From Bryum argenteum (taxonomy: Eukaryota > Streptophyta > Bryopsida > Bryales > Bryaceae), in the NCBI GenBank assembly GCA_037043015.1, contig CM073321.1, forward strand, positions 31,970,101 to 32,034,100: a stretch of 64,000 nucleotides of DNA. Direction: 5' to 3'. A program made the position numbers and the translations under genes. Positions 1 through 11,736 of this stretch are shown here, one piece after another (the stretch's first letter is position 1; each line of letters opens with the position of its first letter). The notes below the pieces were generated by a model, which ran no database searches, had not been told where the DNA came from, and saw only the letters and a program-made list of their open reading frames with translations.

Positions 1-854
1 CAAAGTTAATACCAATAATTTTTCATGCAACCCACAAACATGCAAGGATGATCACTTTCTTCATCGTGCTGAAGAAGTTTGGGTGGCATTGTTTGGAACT
101 CGTCCCAAGAGCAAGGGTTATTTTTCCTATACGCTTTTGAGCATGGTGTATGTTGAGCTGATATTGAAGCGCAAGGTGAACTGGAGCACATTTACGGCGA
201 GTAGTGCATTTCCTCTTGGAATCGGGAGAAATCAGAAGGATATCCCAGATATGTTTGATCCAGAATCAAACTCTACAAAGGCCTTATTGCAGCACTTGAG
301 GAGGAAAACTCATGAGACGCAATGCGCCAAAGGGATGCGTTAGAAGACTTAGAAGATAATGACAACTTTGTTCCATCACAGAATGACACTCAGGGGGCTT
401 CATGTAGTCATGTTGTTCCAGAATGTGATGCGGGTGGTATAGAGGATGGTAAAGAGGATGGTGAAAAGGATGGTAATAAAGATAAGGGGAAGACCATTAT
501 CGGGACTTCTGATAGTCTTTTTCTTTCACAAATTGATGCGAGTGGTAAAGAGGATCGTGAAGAAGATAAGGGACAGACCTATATCAGGGGTTTATCTCCT
601 CTTAAAGAGGTTGGTGAAGAGGATGGTAAAGAAGATAAGGGAAAAACCATTATCGAAATAGACGATGATGACGATGATGAAATTCTGAGGAAAATGAAGT
701 TAATAATATCACAAAAAGAGAGAGATGATGCACAGATTGAGCGACAACGAGCATGGGCGATGAAGTTCGCGGCAGTGAAGAAGGAGAGAGATGTTACAGT
801 TGCGAAATTGGAGGAGGAAGAAAAAGCATGCTCAATCAAGTTGGAGGCTACAAG
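1..854 (+). pseudogene. Gene A (RING-H2 cargo gene), outer copy, 5' part cut by hAT insertion
   Basis: This stretch is highly similar to gene A at 22,829-24,431 and begins inside it because the window starts there. It encodes the later part of the shared N-terminal domain (positions 50-290) and then the Asp/Glu/Lys-rich linker with repeated EDGKEDKGKTII-type blocks and a run of Asp codons (430-690), followed by a predicted coiled coil (720-850). About 740 bp present at 23,148-23,885 of the other copy are missing at the junction near 319, which throws the frame. The reading frame ends abruptly at GCTACAAG (847-854), where a hAT terminus begins. The matching 3' part lies inverted at 12,706-12,293 and 5,841-4,780. 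It is non-functional as seen; its promoter and start lie to the left of the window. Confidence 0.85.
847..854. repeat. hAT target-site duplication GCTACAAG, left copy
   Basis: The 8 bp immediately before the CAGGGATGTCA terminus are GCTACAAG, part of the gene A coding sequence. The same 8 bp occur in reverse complement at 12,707-12,714, immediately before another CAGGGATGTCA. Eight-base duplications are the rule for hAT elements. The opposite orientation of the two copies shows a later inversion. Confidence 0.9.
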
Positions 855-975
855 CAGGGATGTCACAGCGTCCGGACGTCCGAACGTCCGGCGGACGTCC
901 GGCAGGGGTCCGGTGGCCGTCCGTGACTTAAAAAATCTGGTCGTTGTACTAAGGGTAGATGACCAACGGGGTGCG
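855..975. repeat. hAT terminus (type a) with subterminal GGACGTCCG repeats
   Basis: The terminus CAGGGATGTCA resembles the Ac-type hAT inverted repeat. Within the next 60 bp the palindromic word GGACGTCCG or its half ACGTCCG occurs four times. The other two termini (12,715-12,792 and 29,240-29,297) have the same words. In Ac/Ds, short subterminal repeats bind the transposase, so these are likely binding sites by analogy. Confidence 0.8.
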
Positions 976-1009
976 TTCATTGGTCAAACCACCCCGTCGA
1001 GCGGTCCCC

Positions 1010-1284
1010 GACCTCTCCGTCGGCCCCACCGACCGGTCGGCTGGCCAGGGCGACCGGCCGTCGGCCGCGGGTGACCGGCCTTGGGTCCGGCCGTCGGCCC
1101 GAGCGACCGGCCGTCGGCCCGGGCGACCGGCCGTCGGCCTCGGCAACCGGCCGTCGGCCACTGCGACCGGCCCTCGCATTCGGCGACTGCCAATGGCCAG
1201 ATGGCCCTTTTGAGCATCCAACGGTTTAGGAGCATTTCAACTTCAAATTGCAACGGTCATATTCGGAGTTGGATGGTATATAAG
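1010..1284 (+). promoter_or_regulatory. GC-rich tandem array and TATA box upstream of hAT transposase
   Basis: A 20-bp unit with the core CGACCGGCCGTCGGCC is repeated about four times at roughly 1,096-1,175, inside a wider GC-rich block (1,010-1,190). A TATATAAG box follows at 1,277-1,284, about 200 bp before the transposase ATG at 1,485. The same layout (CGGCCG-rich array, then a TATA-type box, then a gene start) precedes genes A, B and C of this element. The right-hand transposase copy has lost this block. Confidence 0.7.
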
Positions 1285-1484
1285 AGAAGAGACATTGAGT
1301 CTCATTTCACTTCCGAATTTTGAACACTTTCCAAGAGCTTTGAGCCACATAATTCATTTTATGTGTACATTGCTTGGTAGGTATTGAGTTCGGAAGTGAG
1401 GATTTCCGTAAGGAACTCTTGCCATTTTTTTCCCCATCACGGTTCCACCATTGTTTAAGACTTTGAGGCGTCCTATTTATCAAA

Positions 1485-4386
1485 ATGGGCCCTGCTCCAC
1501 ATGAGCCTTGGTTTAGAGACATCGAGAAGGAAGGCAAAGCGTCTGGGTCCTTCCTACAGTGCTCACTATGTCGTGTAATTGTTTCGAAGAAGAAGAGTCG
1601 GAATTTGAGTCATTATGGGTACGAGAAGATTCCTGGACATAGGGATTCGAGTTCTGCCCTTTGCCCAAAGCTGCCTAGGGAAATTAGGCAGTTATTTTTA
1701 AGATGTGGTGGGGAGTTCCCTCCATATAATGGAGAATTGGAACTATTTCTCGGTGAATGTTCTCTCACTCCATCGACGGTCGTTCCAGGTGCTTCAAAAC
1801 ATGACATTCCAGAAACCCATAGGAGTGACTCTTGTGTAGGGTCCTCGCTAGGCACCCCCATGAATTCAACAAATCTTTTGGTAGGGTCAACCTCTGCTTC
1901 TTCCATGCATATGAGGGGGATAAGGGATACTCGCCCGATGTTTGGATCTATGAAGCAAACAAAGCAATGTTCAATTGAAGCTACTTTTGCAGAAGCGGAT
2001 AGGCGGGAGTTGGATAAACTCTGGGCGAAATTTTTTTACGAAGCAAATATACCATTCTCAGTAGCCCGCAATGATGCGTTCAAAGTCACCGTGATGAAGA
2101 CTCAAGGGATTTCGAAAATCCTATGCTCCACCATCCTACCATGACATTCGGACAAGGTTGTTAGGAGAAGTAAAGACGGAGTTACAAAAGAAACTAGATA
2201 GTAGACTCTCGGAGAGCCTTCGGAAGTTTGGAGGAACTTTGACTATGGATGGATGGCCATCTGTGACTAGTCGCCCTTTGGTGAATGCGATGCTCGTGAC
2301 TCAAGCCGGAGAGCTTTTTCTTGGTCTTTGTGGATACTACGGCATAGAAAAAACAATGTGTACATGTCAACTCTCATGTTGAAGTACATAGAACAAGTTG
2401 GACCGAGAACATTGTTCAAGTATGCACAGACAATGCTTCAGTAATGCTCAATGCCTCAAGAATAGTCCTTGAGAAATATCCGCACATTTTCATGCAAGGG
2501 TGTGCGACACATGCAATGGACTTGTTGTTGGAGGATTGGAGAAAGGCTGGATGGATGGCGAATACTTTGGTCATGGCAAAGAGAATGGTCAATTTTATCA
2601 AGAGGCGACACATGCCCCCTAGTCAGTATTTAAACACGAGGCGAAATTCAGCCTATTGATGCCTGGGAAAACAAGATTTGCTAGTCAATTCATAATGATA
2701 GATCGCTTGTTGGAGGTCAAGGAATCATTGGAGCAAGTTGTTGTCGACCCTATGTTCACAGCCTATGCCTCGAAGAAGACAATATCAGCTAGAGATAGGA
2801 TTATATTCTCCCGTAAGATCAAGAAGGTGGAGTTGAGCGATGAGTTTTGGAAGCAATGCATAAGATTACGGGATATGGTGGCCCCCGTAGTTTATGCATC
2901 GAGAGAATTTGACGGCAAGGCTTCTAGTACAAGCAAGGCTTGGCATATCATGCGAAATCTTGAGAGACATGTCTGTACTTTGCATGCACTACCATTCTAT
3001 TTGGAACCACTTGAGGTGGCCACTGCAAAAGAGGAGTTTTACCATCGGAAACGGCTCATGACAACGGATTTACATGGCGCGGCTGCACTTTTAAATCCTT
3101 ATTTACTACACGACCAAGAGTTAGTTGACGATCCCGATCTTACAATAGCTTGCAAGCGTGTTTTACAAAAATTATGTCCCGCGGAGGATTACGCTGACGT
3201 GGTGAGTGAATTTCTTGCGTTTCGAGTAAGGGGTCCACCATTCCATGACATGCTGGAGCCTAATACTCAAAAACTAGCTCCACATGCATGGTGGGAGTTT
3301 GAAGGTGCTTGTGCTAAGCTCCTCTCTCCAATTGCAAAGCGAATACTAGCACAAACCGTGTCCTCGTCGGCTTGCGAACGCAACTGGAGTAGCTACTCTT
3401 ATGTTCGCGACAAGAAACGGAATCAGTTACTATTGGGGAGAGCTGATGACTTGGTCTACATATATTCCAACTCGAAATTGCTTGCGAATGATAAGTTGAG
3501 TGACGATGGGCGGTGGTATAAAGAGAACTTGGATTTAGAGGAAGACCAAGTACATGAAAACGATGAGGAAGCTGTCGAGGACGAATCAGAGTCTAATGAC
3601 AATCATATTTTTGAATTTGGTGATGAAGACGATGATATGACTTTCTTCCGCGCTTCAAATGATGAAGATGCTCCAAATGTTCAGGATGCTAATGGTGATT
3701 TTATCGCTCATGGTGTTTCGGCGGATGATCTAGAGGATGAGCAGCCATTAGCACGGTTAATGACACAAGGCGGCATGGACAAATCGAATAACATCCTACT
3801 TGTTCTCGCTAGTGGTTTACGGTTGGAAAAGGAGGCAATAGATGTGAAGACCACGGCGTGCAATACTACTGCGAATACTATGAGCTCTGATCCAGTCGCG
3901 GAGAATATCGCATCCGGCAGTAAGGATCAAGTATCTTTACAATGTGCTACTCCCCGCGCTTTATTTCAACCCTCTACTACAAGGGTTACGACAACCTTGG
4001 AGAAATCCTCTAAGGGTTTAGTATCCCTTTCAAGAGCCAAATATGGGAGCATCTCTAGTGACTCTGATGTACCGTTGGGCAGGTATTTAAAGAATGCCAA
4101 TGTTCTTCGTACTGCCACGGGGTTACAGCACATGCTTGGCACTTCCAAGTCGCATAAACGGAAATCTGCAACGGTTCCAATTGTTCCGCCTAAAAAATCG
4201 AAGATCCATGTTAATCTCCCCGAATTTGATACTTGGCATAAGTATGGGAATATACAATGTCTAGAGAATAAACCCAAGATCAAAGAAGAGATTCCAAGCG
4301 ATTATGAATATGATCCTACGGGGTCTAGTGGAGCTGAAGTGAAGGGGGATAGCGATTATGAGCAATCCTCTGGTCCTGATGAGTAG
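1485..4386 (+). pseudogene. hAT transposase, left copy (BED finger, DUF659, hATC dimerisation domain)
   Basis: The ATG at 1,485 opens a reading frame with a BED-like zinc finger (CSLC near 1,560, a His and a Cys near 1,650). A DUF659-type core follows (TMDGW near 2,244; CTDNASVML near 2,425), then a C-terminal hATC dimerisation domain (WWEFEGACAKLLSPIAKRIL at 3,292 on, CERNWSSYSYVRDKKRNQL at 3,376 on). After the hATC comes an unusual tail of about 290 residues, rich in Asp/Glu, with a nuclear-localisation-like KRKS/PPKKSK stretch near 4,160-4,200. Frameshifts near 2,140, 2,340 and 2,630 break the protein, so it is not active as it stands. The part from 2,656 to the stop at 4,386 is open and almost identical to the right-hand copy. 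It converges on a gene A fragment. Confidence 0.9.
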
Positions 4387-4711
4387 TTGAATTTCGCATC
4401 TTTATGTAGTATAGGTTCATAGGACTTATACTTATTATAGAAATTGTAGCTATAGTTTACTGTAGTACTTTATTGTTATACTCCAAATGCATTTGGAGAT
4501 TCTATTGTCTACATGACTACATTGAATGTTTTGAAAAATATTACATATATTTTTACATACTTGTCGTACGATAGTCTTCACTCTCAAGCATAGAGAAGAA
4601 ATGCACATTAAATCAAAAAGATTGCAACCCTTTACTTCAAAAATAAGGCCCCATGGATCAATGGTGGCATTTTCATCATTTTTAAAACAACAGCCATACA
4701 AATTAGAAAAA

Positions 4712-4713
<2 letters not shown>

Positions 4714-4742
<29 letters not shown>
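4714..4742. repeat. (AT)n microsatellite between convergent genes
   Basis: An uninterrupted AT dinucleotide run lies between the 3' ends of the transposase and gene A. The equivalent run in the right-hand copy (25,957-26,010) is longer, so this is a variable-length repeat within the element. Confidence 0.95.
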
Positions 4743-4779
4743 CTTGCAACTTAAGGTCCAACATCCGTTCTAACTTCAA

Positions 4780-5841
4780 ACTGAAGATCCATCCGATTGG
4801 CCAATCTGAGCTACACTACGAGTACGCGGTCTTTGACTTGAACCGCCCTCTTCATACTCTCGATCCACGGCTGCGATTTCGCCTCTCATACCTGCCTGCC
4901 AACTATCCTCCCCATCTTCGCCCTATTGCCTCTTCCGCTTTTTGCTAGGATCCACTTGTTTGTTACGTAAGATTTCCATGGCCTTCTCGATCTTTGCAAC
5001 GACATCGTGTACAACACCTTCGAACTCATCCAATAATAAAAGTTGTGTATCTTTTGGGTTTAAAAGACATTCTCTCCGAACCAAAATAGCGTCATCGATA
5101 CGTACATCAAAATTCTTCACCGCATCCCAACAAGAGACCTCTACATCTTCAAAAGATTTTCCGGTATCGAAGTCCGATACATTGCGGCCTCCTCCAATTT
5201 CGCAAGGACCACAGCTCTTCCAATTGGAGTATGATCGTACTTTTTGTACTCCTCACCAAAGCTGGTTGAATCGGTTATTTCGTGCCACGAACCATCTTCT
5301 CCCTTTTCCACTCTCTTTGGAGAAAAGCAAAAAAAACGGTTGTGTTCGATGCTCCAATGCCCTCCAAAGTAAGGACAAAACAGCTCTCGTTGCTCATCAC
5401 CTTCAATATTCCTCCCCCTTATCTCTATTTTGTAATCCCGTGTCATCCAAAATAACTGTTCATGCTCCCCACCAAATTGAATGGCTAGTTGGTGTTTTGA
5501 TTCGGACGTACTCCAGTTAAGTGCATTTCCCCAATCAGAGTACTTTAGAAATTTCTTTGGGTATTGATCCAGTGGAAGATTCCATCAGTTGAACTCGTGC
5601 CCTGGTGGCATAAGATCTCGTATGCCCATCATCTCGTAGAATCTCGTGCTAAATGGGGAGCGACATACCGGACATACCGTTTTTGTCATGGCATATCGGC
5701 ATATGCAAGTAACATGGAAGTTATGGCCACATTGGCCCAACGTGTATGCGCCCTCTGGACCAAATTATGTAGGCACACCGCACATTTGAATTTAAGTATT
5801 GCGGGAGGAGGGTCGCATGTGCTGATTACAATGCGAGCTGA
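4780..5841 (-). pseudogene. Gene A, outer copy, 3' part (inverted), distal segment
   Basis: On the minus strand this matches the C-terminal half of gene A at 24,850-25,911. It includes the RING-H2 motif (about 5,795-5,670) and the downstream domain with GEDGSWHEITDS and the C-terminal basic stretch PSKKRKRQ (ends near 4,923). A one-base loss near 5,765 relative to the other copy shifts the frame inside the RING region, and a substitution or indel ends the frame after KKRKRQ. The segment from 5,446 to 5,141 is open and lacks the two-base lesion seen at 25,415 in the other copy. The Ty3 element at 5,842-12,292 separates it from its upstream part. Confidence 0.85.
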
Positions 5842-6073
5842 TGTTATGGGCCAAGGCCTCGTTGATAAGCTCGGATGTTCACTCGCTATTAATTTTATAA
5901 ATAGAACTTCGGCAGTAGAGCTAAAGTATAGCCTCGGCAGTAGAGCTAAAGTTTAGCCTCGGCAGTTGAGCCAAGAGATTAGTATATAAAAGACTTATTC
6001 ATTGTAAACCTAAGTCTTGGATCAATATATATCTTTTGCAGTTTTTGCTTGTTTTGACAGCTAGACTCTTACA
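5842..6073 (+). repeat. 5' LTR of Ty3 chromovirus
   Basis: The 232-bp repeat matches 12,059-12,292 with about ten differences and small indels. It contains a short internal repeat (CCTCGGCAGTAGAGCTAAAG, twice to three times) and a TATATAAAAG box near 5,982, a plausible promoter for the element. Confidence 0.93.
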
Positions 6074-6267
6074 TAATCCAAGACTTCTCTTGATTTTCTG
6101 AAGGGCTTCATCCTCCCTTGTTTTTTCAAACGACAAAAGTAGGACATTGATTAGATTGAGGAACTTATCCACCCTCGTGGTAGTGATTGAAGATAGCCAC
6201 AGAACCGGGACGCATTTGAAGGCTTTGCAAAGCCTGAAGAGTTGATTGAGAGGTGTTGCTTTTTGAG

Positions 6268-7410
6268 ATGGAGAACGCCCAGATGATCGATGATGAGATC
6301 TTGCAGCAGCAGCAGCAGGCGCAAGGAGAAATTACGGCGGAAGACTATCAACAGGAGATCGTGAGGTTGCGCACACAACTTCAAGCTTCTCAGCAAGCTG
6401 AGAAGTTGGCTATCGAGCAGTTGGTTGCACAACAGTCGCAGGTGGCTCCAGCGGCTGGACAATTCACGAGTTTAGGAGGTCCGTCTTCATCGCAGATGAT
6501 GCCGCAATCGATGCAGCAACAATATGGAGGAACTGCCGTCGCATTGCATTAAGCGATTGCCGATATTTCAAAGTTTGACGGAGTCGCAAGGGCTACCCGA
6601 TATGGAAGGTCTAAGCGGATAACAAGCTTCAATTGATGGAGTCAGATTTGGTACACCTCAAGATCAAGCCGCATACTTGTTTTCGAGGATGGACGCGAAG
6701 GCGCAGATGATGGTAGTATCTTTTACCAAAATCAACGTGGTTGCAATGCGGCGACTTTTATTCAACATCTTGACAAATTTACATCGACCAATGCAAAGAA
6801 AAGCAAGGCATTGAATCGGCTTCAAGCAATGAAGCAGGGTAGGGAGTCATTCGCAACATTCTTGCCCAAGTTTGAGAAGGAGCTTGGTGAGAGTCAACTT
6901 ACCATGGTTCCGGATATGGTGAAGATAGGATATCTTCGCGGTGCTCTCAACTCGGAGATGCAACGCGATGATTGGACCCGTGACGTACATCGATTATGGT
7001 ATGTTTGTCCAAGCTTTGTTGGCGGTCGCTCTCAACTTGATTGCTTGCAATATCGGAAGGTCGTGCGGCTCGATCGCGATATCAAATCGCGTATGGCCAG
7101 ATGGAGATGAGATGGATTGGATGCCTACAGTCCAAATAAGCAAGCTTCGGAGACGTCTGACTTTGGAGGAACAACAACGGTGTCGCCAAGAGGGACGTTG
7201 TTTTTTATGTTTGAAGCGAGGCCACCGTGCAAATGACTGTTCATCCAAGCAACGTGAAGGCAATGAGAAGAAGAAGAAAGAGAGCGCGGACAAAACTTCG
7301 ATAATGCGCGCAGTGAGAAAGAAGAGCAATGTCAAGATAGAGGAGGTCAAAGAGATGGAGAGTTGTGACTCTGATGTAGAGTCGGAAAACGAGCAGCTTC
7401 CGGCATAAGA
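6268..7410 (+). pseudogene. gag of Ty3 chromovirus (broken)
   Basis: The ATG at 6,268 opens a Gln-rich predicted coiled-coil region (to about 6,470). A capsid-like region follows, with FATFLPKFEKELGESQLTMV near 6,855, and then a CCHC zinc knuckle (CFLCLKRGHRANDC, near 7,205). The frame is broken at about 6,550, between 6,600 and 6,810, and near 6,960, so no complete Gag can be made. The zinc knuckle is typical of Ty3 nucleocapsid and binds genomic RNA. Confidence 0.85.
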
Positions 7411-7514
7411 CTCAGTCGGAGGCGTGGAGGCAGGTTGTCAAAGTTGAAGAATCTAGGAGACAGCTTAGACACGGGTGGTATGTATGTTGATGTTTTAATA
7501 AACTCAATTATATC
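7312..7514. repeat. 203-bp direct duplication, left copy (partner 8,240-8,442)
   Basis: The sequence from 7,312 to 7,514 recurs at 8,240-8,442 at a constant offset of 928 bp with only a few differences. It covers the gag-protease junction of the Ty3 element. The two copies flank a 725-bp block foreign to the element. The right copy leads into the continuing protease frame. Confidence 0.9.
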
Positions 7515-8239
7515 AAGGTCGTGTTCTCTGTACGCGCCGGGCTTCAAGTAGAGGGGCAACTCTAGCGCGTAGAATACAGAGGGTATTGTATCCAACACAC
7601 TCTGAGCATGGCTACTCCTCTTGACAAAGAAGAGGAGGGGGAGCAAGTGCTTCTCTGAAGCTTTTCCCTCTCCTATGCCATTGAAACGCTCGTTGCTGCA
7701 AGGCATGTAGTTGGCTGCCTTGCGAGCGTACTCGTCCTTCAACTTCTTGTCGACGTAAACCACTGCCTGGCAGTGACGGTCGACGTTGGACGTGATGAAC
7801 ATCCAGACCTCGGGATTCTTGATGTGAGGATCGGTTACGGTGTTCGCCCACACATCAAGGAATTCTTGGAAGTATGGACTCTCAGTGTCGTCCATTCTAC
7901 TTCCACTACCAAGGACAGATCGTAAATCAATCAAGCCGATATCACACTTGCTAGATTGGTTTCAGGCGAAGTCCTTGTCCCATATCCCGAATCTTAATTC
8001 GGAAGAGTAAAAGAGCCGCGTGTAAACAATCGGTGCAGGAGGTTCAAACGTCCCTTTGACATCCAGGAACTTCTTGAAGAACTCGGCTGCATATTCCGAA
8101 ATCTCTGCTGTACTCCTATTCTTCGTCTGCTTTTGGCGGTAGAGGGTGAAGAACGAGTCGCCCGGGACCGAGAGAAGCATGGACTTAGTCTGACGAGTCA
8201 GATTGTATTCCACCTGCGAAGAAATACTTCCAGTATATG
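7515..8239 (-). pseudogene. Foreign coding-like fragment captured inside the Ty3 element (minus strand)
   Basis: Between the two 203-bp duplications lies a block whose minus strand is open from 8,213 down to about 7,515, apart from one in-frame stop near 7,963. It encodes roughly 230 residues (for example LDVKGTFEPPAPIVYTRLFY and VTDPHIKNPEVWMFITSNVD). Ty3 elements have nothing like this between gag and protease, and the strand is opposite to the element. The product is not recognised. The simplest reading is a host gene fragment trapped during template switching or break repair; an intron could also explain the stop. Confidence 0.6.
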
Positions 8240-8240
8240 A

Positions 8241-11200
8241 GTGAGAAATAACAGCAATGTCAAGACAGAGGAGGTCAAAGAGATGGAGAGTTGTGACTCT
8301 GATGTAGAGTTGGGAAAACGAGCAGCTTCCGACATAAGACTCAGTCGGAGGCGTGGAGGCAGGTTGTCAAAGTTGAAGAATCTAGGAGACAGCTTAGACA
8401 CGGGTGGTATGTATGTTGATGTTTTAATAAACTCAACTATATCTACTCGTGCTTTGTGTGATTCTGGATGCCAATGCTTTGCAACTGTGTCTGAGCAATT
8501 TGTTCGACGGAGAGGGTTGGATGCGTCATCTATTCAACCTAGATCTTTGGAGCAAGTTACGACAATGAAGAAGCGGCCTATGATTTGCCAAATTGCAAAT
8601 TTTATGGCCGATATTGATGGTATGGAGGAGAAGATTGTTGCCTATGCTATTCCAGGACAGATAGATGATATAATCTTGGGAAAAGGTTGGATGGAGCGAC
8701 ATGATGCAAGTGTTCGACCTGCTAAAGAAGAGGTTTGCATTTGAAAACCTTTCAAGATGATTGTGAAGAATCGATCGATTACGTTGGAGCCAATGCAAGA
8801 GATACGTGCATCAGTGATTCAAACTTTGCAGAGAAGCGGTGAACCAGTAGAGGTTTTTAGTGCCAGCTTGGTTGACATCCAGAGGGCACTACAACAGAAG
8901 GTTTATAGGGACCCGGTACAACATGCTCCTGACTGGCTCATGCCAGTTATTGACGCTTTTAATCGACAAGATGCAAAGTCGTTGCCCCCGCATAGGAAAG
9001 GGGTTGATCACGAGATCAATCTTATTGAAGGAAGACTAATGATGACATCCCCGCCATGCCGCCAGACGATGTCCAAGGATCAATTATTAGTTTTGCGCAA
9101 GACCCTTACGGAGTTGTTGGATAATGGATTTATTCGCGTAAGTAATTCACCTGCAGCAGCTCCGGTCATATTTGTGAAGAAACCTGGCGGAGGATTGCGA
9201 TTTTGTGTTGACTATCGGCGATTGAACGAGATGAGTCGGAAGGACAACTATCCGATTCCGCGCATTGATGAGACGTTAAGATCCATTGCTGCAGCCAAAT
9301 ATATCTCCAAGGTTGATGTAATCTCTGCGTTTCATCGGATACGTGTGAAAGAAGGTGACGAGTGGAAGACGGCGTTCAAAACACGCTTTGGCTTATATGA
9401 GTGGTTGGTCACACCGTTTGGACTGACGGGCGCACCTGCAACTTTTCAGCGATATATCAATTGGATACTTCGCGACGAATTGGATATATGCTGCTCCGCA
9501 TATATTGATGACGTGGTGATCTATAGTGATACTCAAAAAGAACATCGTGATGCGCTTCTCGGATCATCATCCGTAAGCTTGCTAACGCAGGCTTCAACTT
9601 GATTTTGATAAGAGCGAGTTTGAAGCAGGCACTATTAAGTATCTTGGATATTTGGTAAAGACCGGTTGGGGTTTGCAGTGATCCAAAGCAAAACTTGAGG
9701 CAATTCGTCAATGGGAGCCGCCAACAAAAGTGAAAGGAGTTCGTGGATTTTTAGGTTTCTGCAATTATTATCGACAATTCATATATGGATATTCTAACAT
9801 TGCAGAACCTCTTACTCGACTAACGCGAAAAGATCAATCTTTCCATTGGACATCGAAATGTCAACATGCCTTTGATCGATTGAAGGAGGCATTAATTCAT
9901 GCGCCGGTGCTCGTTAAATGGACTCGTGGTTTGGAAACAACCATTGAATGTGATTCCTCCGGTTATCTTTGTTGGTGGCACCTTAATGCAAAAGGTGGAC
10001 GGACTTTGGCATGCGGTTGCTTATTTCTCAAGAAACACAAATCGGTGGAGTCCAATTATCCGATTCATGACAAGGAAATGCTAGCAGTTGTACATTGCAT
10101 CCGCGAGTGGCGTACATTACTCGTTGGCTAACATTTTGAAGTGAGTTCAGATCATCGCAATTTGACTTATTTTCAGAAGAAGCAACATTTGAGCGAGAGG
10201 CAAATGCGTTGGGCCTACGAGTTGAATGATTTTGACTTTGAGATCGTGCACAAGCCTGGCAAGGATCAAGTTCAATCGGATGCACTTTCTCGTCGGGAAA
10301 TGTGATCTTCCCAACACGCATGATGATGATCGAATCATGAATCGATATCATCGCCTTTTGGACGGAGATGATGGCGCTTTGAAGGTTGTCGCTAAATCCG
10401 CATGGATCACGATGGTGATGCGATTCGAGAGAAAGAGGCTCCCCTTTCTGAGTCGATAATGACCCCGCGTCCCATATGTCCATTTATTGACGCAGAGATG
10501 ATTGCATTATGGGATGTTGCCCCGCAAACCGTCATCGTTATTGGAAGATGCGAAAGGCGGTTATGGATGGTGAGCGCCGACTACCTAAAGAATGGGGCTT
10601 ACCTATCACGATTAGTGAGTGTTTTGTAGATTCAGGTCATCGATTTCGTTGGCGTGGACGAATATGGATTCCGCGCACGAACCTCTTCGGACGCGTTTGA
10701 TCCAATCTACTCATGATTCACCACTAGCGGGACATCCAGGTCGTGAGGGTACGCGTGACTTGATTGCACGTGAATATACGTGGCCTGGTTGACACAAGAT
10801 GTTCGGAGATTTGTACGGAACCGCAACGTGTGTGGAAAATCGAAGATTTGGCGGGAGCAGAAGCAAGGTTGCTAAAACCTTTGCCAATTCCGCACGGATT
10901 TGACCGAGCTCTCCATTGATTTTATTACCGGATTGGCACCAAGCGGCGATCGCACAAATATCATGGTTGTGACAGACCGTTTGTCCAAATCTATCATTCT
11001 TTGTGCCTATGAAGACAATTTGTGCACTTGATGTGGCTCACAAACTTTTAGAGCAAGTTTTTCAAAGATCACGGATTGCCCGCAGCAATTGTGTCGGATC
11101 GTGGTAGTCAATTTGTTAGTCCGCTTTGGGCGTATATGCAGATTGATGAAGATTACGCGTCGGTTGTCGGCGACTTTCCATCCGGAGACAGATGGTGCAA

Positions 11201-11340
11201 CAGAGAGGGCGAATCAAGAGCTTGAAACATATCTTCGTATTTTCACGACATTTGAGCAAGAAGATTGGGCTTTTCGATTTGCCGATCGCGATGATGGCGT
11301 TGAATAATCTTGTGTCGCGATCTATAGGTATGTCTGCATT
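8241..11340 (+). pseudogene. pol of Ty3 chromovirus: protease, reverse transcriptase, RNase H, integrase (broken)
   Basis: Protease shows the DSG active site near 8,460 and a LGKGWMERHDA-type end near 8,690. Reverse transcriptase (about 9,100-9,560) has the RFCVDYRRLN and VTPFGLTGAPATFQ blocks and the YIDD catalytic motif at 9,501-9,512. RNase H (about 9,730-10,300) contains FLGFCNYYRQFI, SNYPIHDKEMLAVV and LSRRE. Integrase (about 10,700-11,300) shows the first Asp in ELSIDFITGLAP (near 10,910), the second in VSDRGSQF (near 11,097) and the Glu in GATERANQELE (near 11,205). Stops and frameshifts at about 8,742, 9,600, 9,680, 10,130, 10,300 and through the integrase inactivate it. Confidence 0.9.
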
Positions 11341-11736
11341 TTTATGACTCACGGTTATCATCATTCGGTCATGAATATTACTATACCCGAGGAGGCGGGT
11401 TCTTCGTTGTCACCGGCGGAAAAAGGACGCAAGCTTGTTGAGCATCGGCGTAATTCAAGTGAATCGCAACAACGGCAATGGCCATTGCGCAAGAGACTCA
11501 AGAACGCCGATCAAATACACGACGCGCTCGGTGGCGAGGATTTTCGTCCGGGTGATCGTGTGTGGTTGAAGTTGAAGAACATCAACACGTCCCGCCAAAT
11601 CAAGAAGCTTGATTGGATTGCTCTTCCTTATCGTGTATTGGAGTGCGTAGGTACACATGCGGTTCGTTTGAATACACCGCCGGTATTCATCCTGCTTTTC
11701 ATGTGAGTTTAGTGAAGAAGGCAAAACGAGGATCCG

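Noticed and set aside
3966-4283. Minus-strand frame opposite the transposase tail (mirrored at 26,442-26,759)
   Set aside because: It is conserved only because the transposase on the other strand is conserved; it has no recognisable domain.
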